A stretch of DNA of 16,224 bases from JBLIAZ01 sp047632015 (GTDB lineage: Bacteria; Bacteroidota; Bacteroidia; Flavobacteriales_C; GCA-002722245). The translations under genes were made by a program, and so were the position numbers. The stretch spans positions 1 through 16,224 of the forward strand of contig JBLIBC010000027.1 in assembly GCA_047632015.1 (NCBI GenBank). The letters run 5' to 3'. This document shows, one piece after another, positions 14,667-16,224 of the stretch. The notes beneath the pieces were generated by a model. It ran no database searches and was not told the DNA's origin. It saw only the letters and a program-made list of their open reading frames with translations. Positions within the stretch are counted from its first letter, which is position 1, and each line of letters opens with the position of its first letter.

Positions 14667-14843
14667 TCGCCGTCCCTGATTCTTTTCACTAAAGAAAATG
14701 GAAAAATTACAAATAGTGAGTATCAGAAAATAAATGATTGCTCACGAAACACTGCAAGTAATGACTTTTCTGAATTAGTAGAAAAAGGACTAATAAAGCC
14801 AAGCGGACAAAAAGGAGCAGGTGCTTTTTACAGTTTAAATTGA
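14667..14843 (+). pseudogene. 3' remnant of a winged-helix DNA-binding protein gene
   Basis: The frame from just after the TAG at 14664-14666 to the TGA at 14841-14843 reads as the end of a winged-helix domain: FTKENGKITNSEYQKIND, then CSRNTASNDFSELVEKG, then LIKPSGQKGAGAFYSLN. The pattern (short beta strand, helix, recognition helix with SRNTAS, then a Gly-rich wing and YSL ending) is typical of the C-terminus of Fic-family or AlbA/RecG-like ATP-binding regulators. There is no ATG in this frame, and everything upstream of about 14667 is unrelated repeat DNA. The rest of the gene is therefore gone. I call it a truncated remnant; a tiny expressed wing protein from a non-ATG start is unlikely. 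Confidence 0.55.
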
Positions 14844-14871
14844 ATTGCACATTAATTGCACATATTGCACA
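14844..14871 (+). repeat. Three ATTGCACA direct repeats
   Basis: ATTGCACA occurs at 14844-14851, 14855-14862 and 14864-14871, directly after the stop of the winged-helix remnant. The spacing is 11 and 9 bp. It may be residual coding sequence of the lost gene in another frame or a short slippage repeat. Confidence 0.5.
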
Positions 14872-15055
14872 ATGAATAATAATAACACAGTCATACACAT
14901 TGGAAAGTCGCACAAAAACCAACAGCACAAACCAAATTTTTGCGATAAATGAGTGCAGAGCCAAACTTGTTTGAGCTATGCCGAATGAAGCAAAAATCAG
15001 CAAGGCTAAACTTACCAATAAGTATGTCTGACGTAACTAAAATAAAATAACGAAA

Positions 15056-15123
15056 ACCCAACAAGTGTTATATGTCATAGCCACCCTTCGGGATGGCTTC
15101 GCCACATAGCATAGGCGTTGTAA
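15056..15123 (+). other. Imperfect hairpin just upstream of the SMI1 lipoprotein gene
   Basis: CAAC (15059-15062) pairs with GTTG (15117-15120), TATG (15071-15074) with CATA (15110-15113), and GCCA (15080-15083) with TGGC (15094-15097). CC/GG around a TTCG tetraloop (15087-15090) closes the top. The bulged single hairpin of about 65 nt resembles integron attC sites in shape. The left end ACCCAAC fits the attC consensus RYYYAAC, but the right end GTTGTAA does not fit GTTRRRY. It ends 8 bp before the start codon at 15131, so it could also be a leader structure of that gene. Confidence 0.45.
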
Positions 15124-15132
15124 AACATAGAT
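15117..15132 (+). repeat. Gene-flanking motif, left copy (GTTGTAAAACATAGAT)
   Basis: AAAACATAGAT (15122-15132) recurs at 16209-16219, beyond the SMI1 gene. The adjoining GTTGTAAAAC (15117-15126) recurs in inverted orientation as GTTTTACAAC at 16032-16041, just after the stop codon. The ATG of the gene partly overlaps the motif. It may mark the edge of a mobile gene unit. Confidence 0.4.
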
Positions 15133-16027
15133 GAAGAAAATTTTTCAAATAATATTGCTAATGGGACTCCTATCATTACTTGGTTGTAAGGACAAAAAAG
15201 AATCTAATGAAAAAATAGTAAGATTGGAGTTAGATGACTCAACTAAAAATCAACTTAGAGAAGAGCTAAAACAAGACCCTGAAAAACAATTTGACTCAGA
15301 GTGGATAAGAACAACTGACTTAGAAAAAACTGTTATTGATAAATATGGATTCGAGGGAATTAAACTAATATTTGAATATCGTAATAGTGCCAATTATTAC
15401 AATAAAGGAAATTTCCCAAATGATTGTCCTTGGTATTCATTGAATGACCTATCTATCCAAGAATCTATTGATAAAAACTTTAAGCCGATTAAAAACAAAC
15501 TACCGCTTTTAATTAAGGCTCTTAAAAATAGATGCAAGTTTATATATGCAGAGAAAAAGGAAGAAACTTGGCATTTGCATTATTTCCTTGACATGAAACT
15601 CCATGATGAAAGAGAATATTATAAAATTTATACTGGTGGCGCTCCAATATTCAATCCTCAACCAAATAAAAATCTTCAGACTTATAATTGGAATATCCCC
15701 AATGATTTAAAAGAATTTTATTCAATCCATAATGGATTTGGAGAGATTTATGATGCTTATTATGTAATGCCAAATGAGGACATTAAGGTTATGGCAGAAA
15801 TGATGGACCCAATTTGCAAAGAACAAAATGTCAGTCCTGATGATTACTCGTTTTCTAATTTGCTGGAATTTTATCCTGACGGTGGTGGAAATGCTCAATG
15901 CTTTTTGCGAGTAAATGACAATACTAATTCAACAGTGGATTGGGATCATGAAGTCTGGGAGATTTCATGGGAAATGGGATTTTTTGAATTTATCAATGAA
16001 AGAATGAGTGAGGTTGATGAAGAATAA
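15131..16027 (+). CDS. Lipoprotein with SMI1/KNR4-family domain
   Basis: This 298-residue protein begins with a lipoprotein signal peptide (MKKIFQIILL, then LLSLLGC with Cys19 as the lipidated residue), so it should be membrane-anchored on the periplasmic side. Residues 20-165 are Lys/Glu-rich and not recognised. The C-terminal part (about 187-292) matches the SMI1/KNR4 superfamily: IPNDLKEFYSIHNGFG (189-204), then FYPDGGGNAQCFL near 247-259 and WEISWEMGFFEFINE (276-290). Many bacterial members are immunity proteins against polymorphic toxins, but no toxin gene is nearby and the role here is open. Codon use is more AT-rich than in the cell wall genes, and the gene stands alone between a hairpin and a repeated motif, which suggests acquisition. 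No terminator is clear downstream. Confidence 0.85.
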   Translation: MKKIFQIILLMGLLSLLGCKDKKESNEKIVRLELDDSTKNQLREELKQDPEKQFDSEWIRTTDLEKTVIDKYGFEGIKLIFEYRNSANYYNKGNFPNDCPWYSLNDLSIQESIDKNFKPIKNKLPLLIKALKNRCKFIYAEKKEETWHLHYFLDMKLHDEREYYKIYTGGAPIFNPQPNKNLQTYNWNIPNDLKEFYSIHNGFGEIYDAYYVMPNEDIKVMAEMMDPICKEQNVSPDDYSFSNLLEFYPDGGGNAQCFLRVNDNTNSTVDWDHEVWEISWEMGFFEFINERMSEVDEE

Positions 16028-16224
16028 AAACGTTTTACAACATCATCTATATTTTATAGGGCAGTTGGTGGTTATTTGAAATAGCAGAGCAATTAATAAG
16101 CACCGCCAAAACTTTGTTTTGACGTTTTAGCAGAAAAAAGTTAAACCCCAAAGCCAAAGTTGTGGCTAATTAGGTAAACGAAAATAAGTACTTTTAAATC
16201 GCCCTACAAAAACATAGATTAGGC
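16028..16224. other. Downstream boundary of the SMI1 gene unit
   Basis: No gene is seen in these 197 bp to the right edge. The inverted copy GTTTTACAAC is at 16032-16041. A widely spaced pair TAGGGC (16057-16062) and GCCCTA (16201-16206) brackets the segment. CAAAAC-TTT-GTTTTG forms a perfect hairpin at 16107-16121. The AAAACATAGAT motif returns at 16209-16219. The layout resembles a second intergenic boundary element, with a further gene perhaps starting beyond the window. Confidence 0.4.

Larger units (their letters stand above)
14164..15054. other. Accessory intergenic region: repeats, palindromes and a gene remnant
   Basis: About 0.9 kb lacks a credible intact gene. It holds three dispersed repeat copies (14206-14258, 14358-14411, 14556-14607), a run of palindromes (14297-14529), and the 3' remnant of a winged-helix gene (14667-14843). 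Three ATTGCACA direct repeats follow at 14844-14851, 14855-14862 and 14864-14871. Short open frames on both strands overlap the repeats, have no recognisable domain and are not called. Confidence 0.6.

Noticed and set aside
14707..15018. Minus-strand frame of 103 codons opposite the winged-helix remnant
   Set aside because: It is antisense to a recognisable coding remnant and contains Leu/Phe-rich low-complexity sequence without homology that I can see.
15056..15123. Canonical integron attC site
   Set aside because: The left end fits RYYYAAC, but the right end GTTGTAA fails GTTRRRY, and no integrase gene is in the window. It was kept only as an attC-shaped hairpin.

Overview
The window looks like chromosomal DNA from a Bacteroidota bacterium, most likely of the Flavobacteriales. 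The evidence is the gene content and order, a MraY with a long extra loop, a FtsI with a C-terminal PASTA domain, A-rich start contexts with little Shine-Dalgarno signal, and the pairing of a Nif3-family gene with a C4 zinc-ribbon coiled-coil gene. MurE carries the DNPR signature of a meso-diaminopimelate-adding enzyme, so a Gram-negative-type peptidoglycan is expected. The order-level placement is inference.

Layout. Positions 1-291 hold the 5' end of a minus-strand gene for a secreted, beta-strand-rich protein. A 325-bp divergent spacer follows; its right end carries three GTGGK boxes at exact 10-bp spacing, which I read as the MraZ operator. From 617 to 11612 runs a division and cell wall (dcw) cluster, all on the plus strand: mraZ, rsmH, ftsL, ftsI, murE, mraY, murD, a free-standing MurD C-terminal-domain gene, a 211-bp spacer with stem-loops, ftsW and murG. 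The usual continuation murC-ftsQ-ftsA-ftsZ is absent. Instead a lipoprotein metallo-beta-lactamase-fold gene overlaps the end of murG, followed by a short-form Nif3-family gene and a zinc-ribbon coiled-coil gene. A rho-independent terminator at 14135-14163 closes the run. The last 2 kb is accessory DNA: three copies of a 52-54 bp repeat within a palindrome-rich stretch, the 3' remnant of a winged-helix gene, an imperfect hairpin just before a lipoprotein gene with an SMI1/KNR4 domain, and a second copy of the short motif that precedes that gene.

How the genes work together. MurE and MurD build the UDP-MurNAc peptide, MraY loads it on the lipid carrier (lipid I), MurG adds GlcNAc (lipid II), and FtsW with FtsI polymerise and cross-link it at the septum with FtsL as a membrane scaffold. 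MraZ and RsmH are the regulator and the 16S rRNA methyltransferase that usually open this cluster. Several genes overlap or abut (TAATG junctions at ftsI/murE and murE/mraY), so translational coupling is likely.

The most unusual item is the 183-residue gene at 8568-9119. It duplicates only the C-terminal ligase domain of the intact MurD beside it, at about 53% identity over 142 columns by hand count. It has lost the ATP-binding central domain but keeps most of the residues that contact the amino-acid substrate in MurD, and it has its own A-rich translation start. It reads as a maintained paralogue, not a decaying fragment, and may be a regulator or partner of the Mur pathway.
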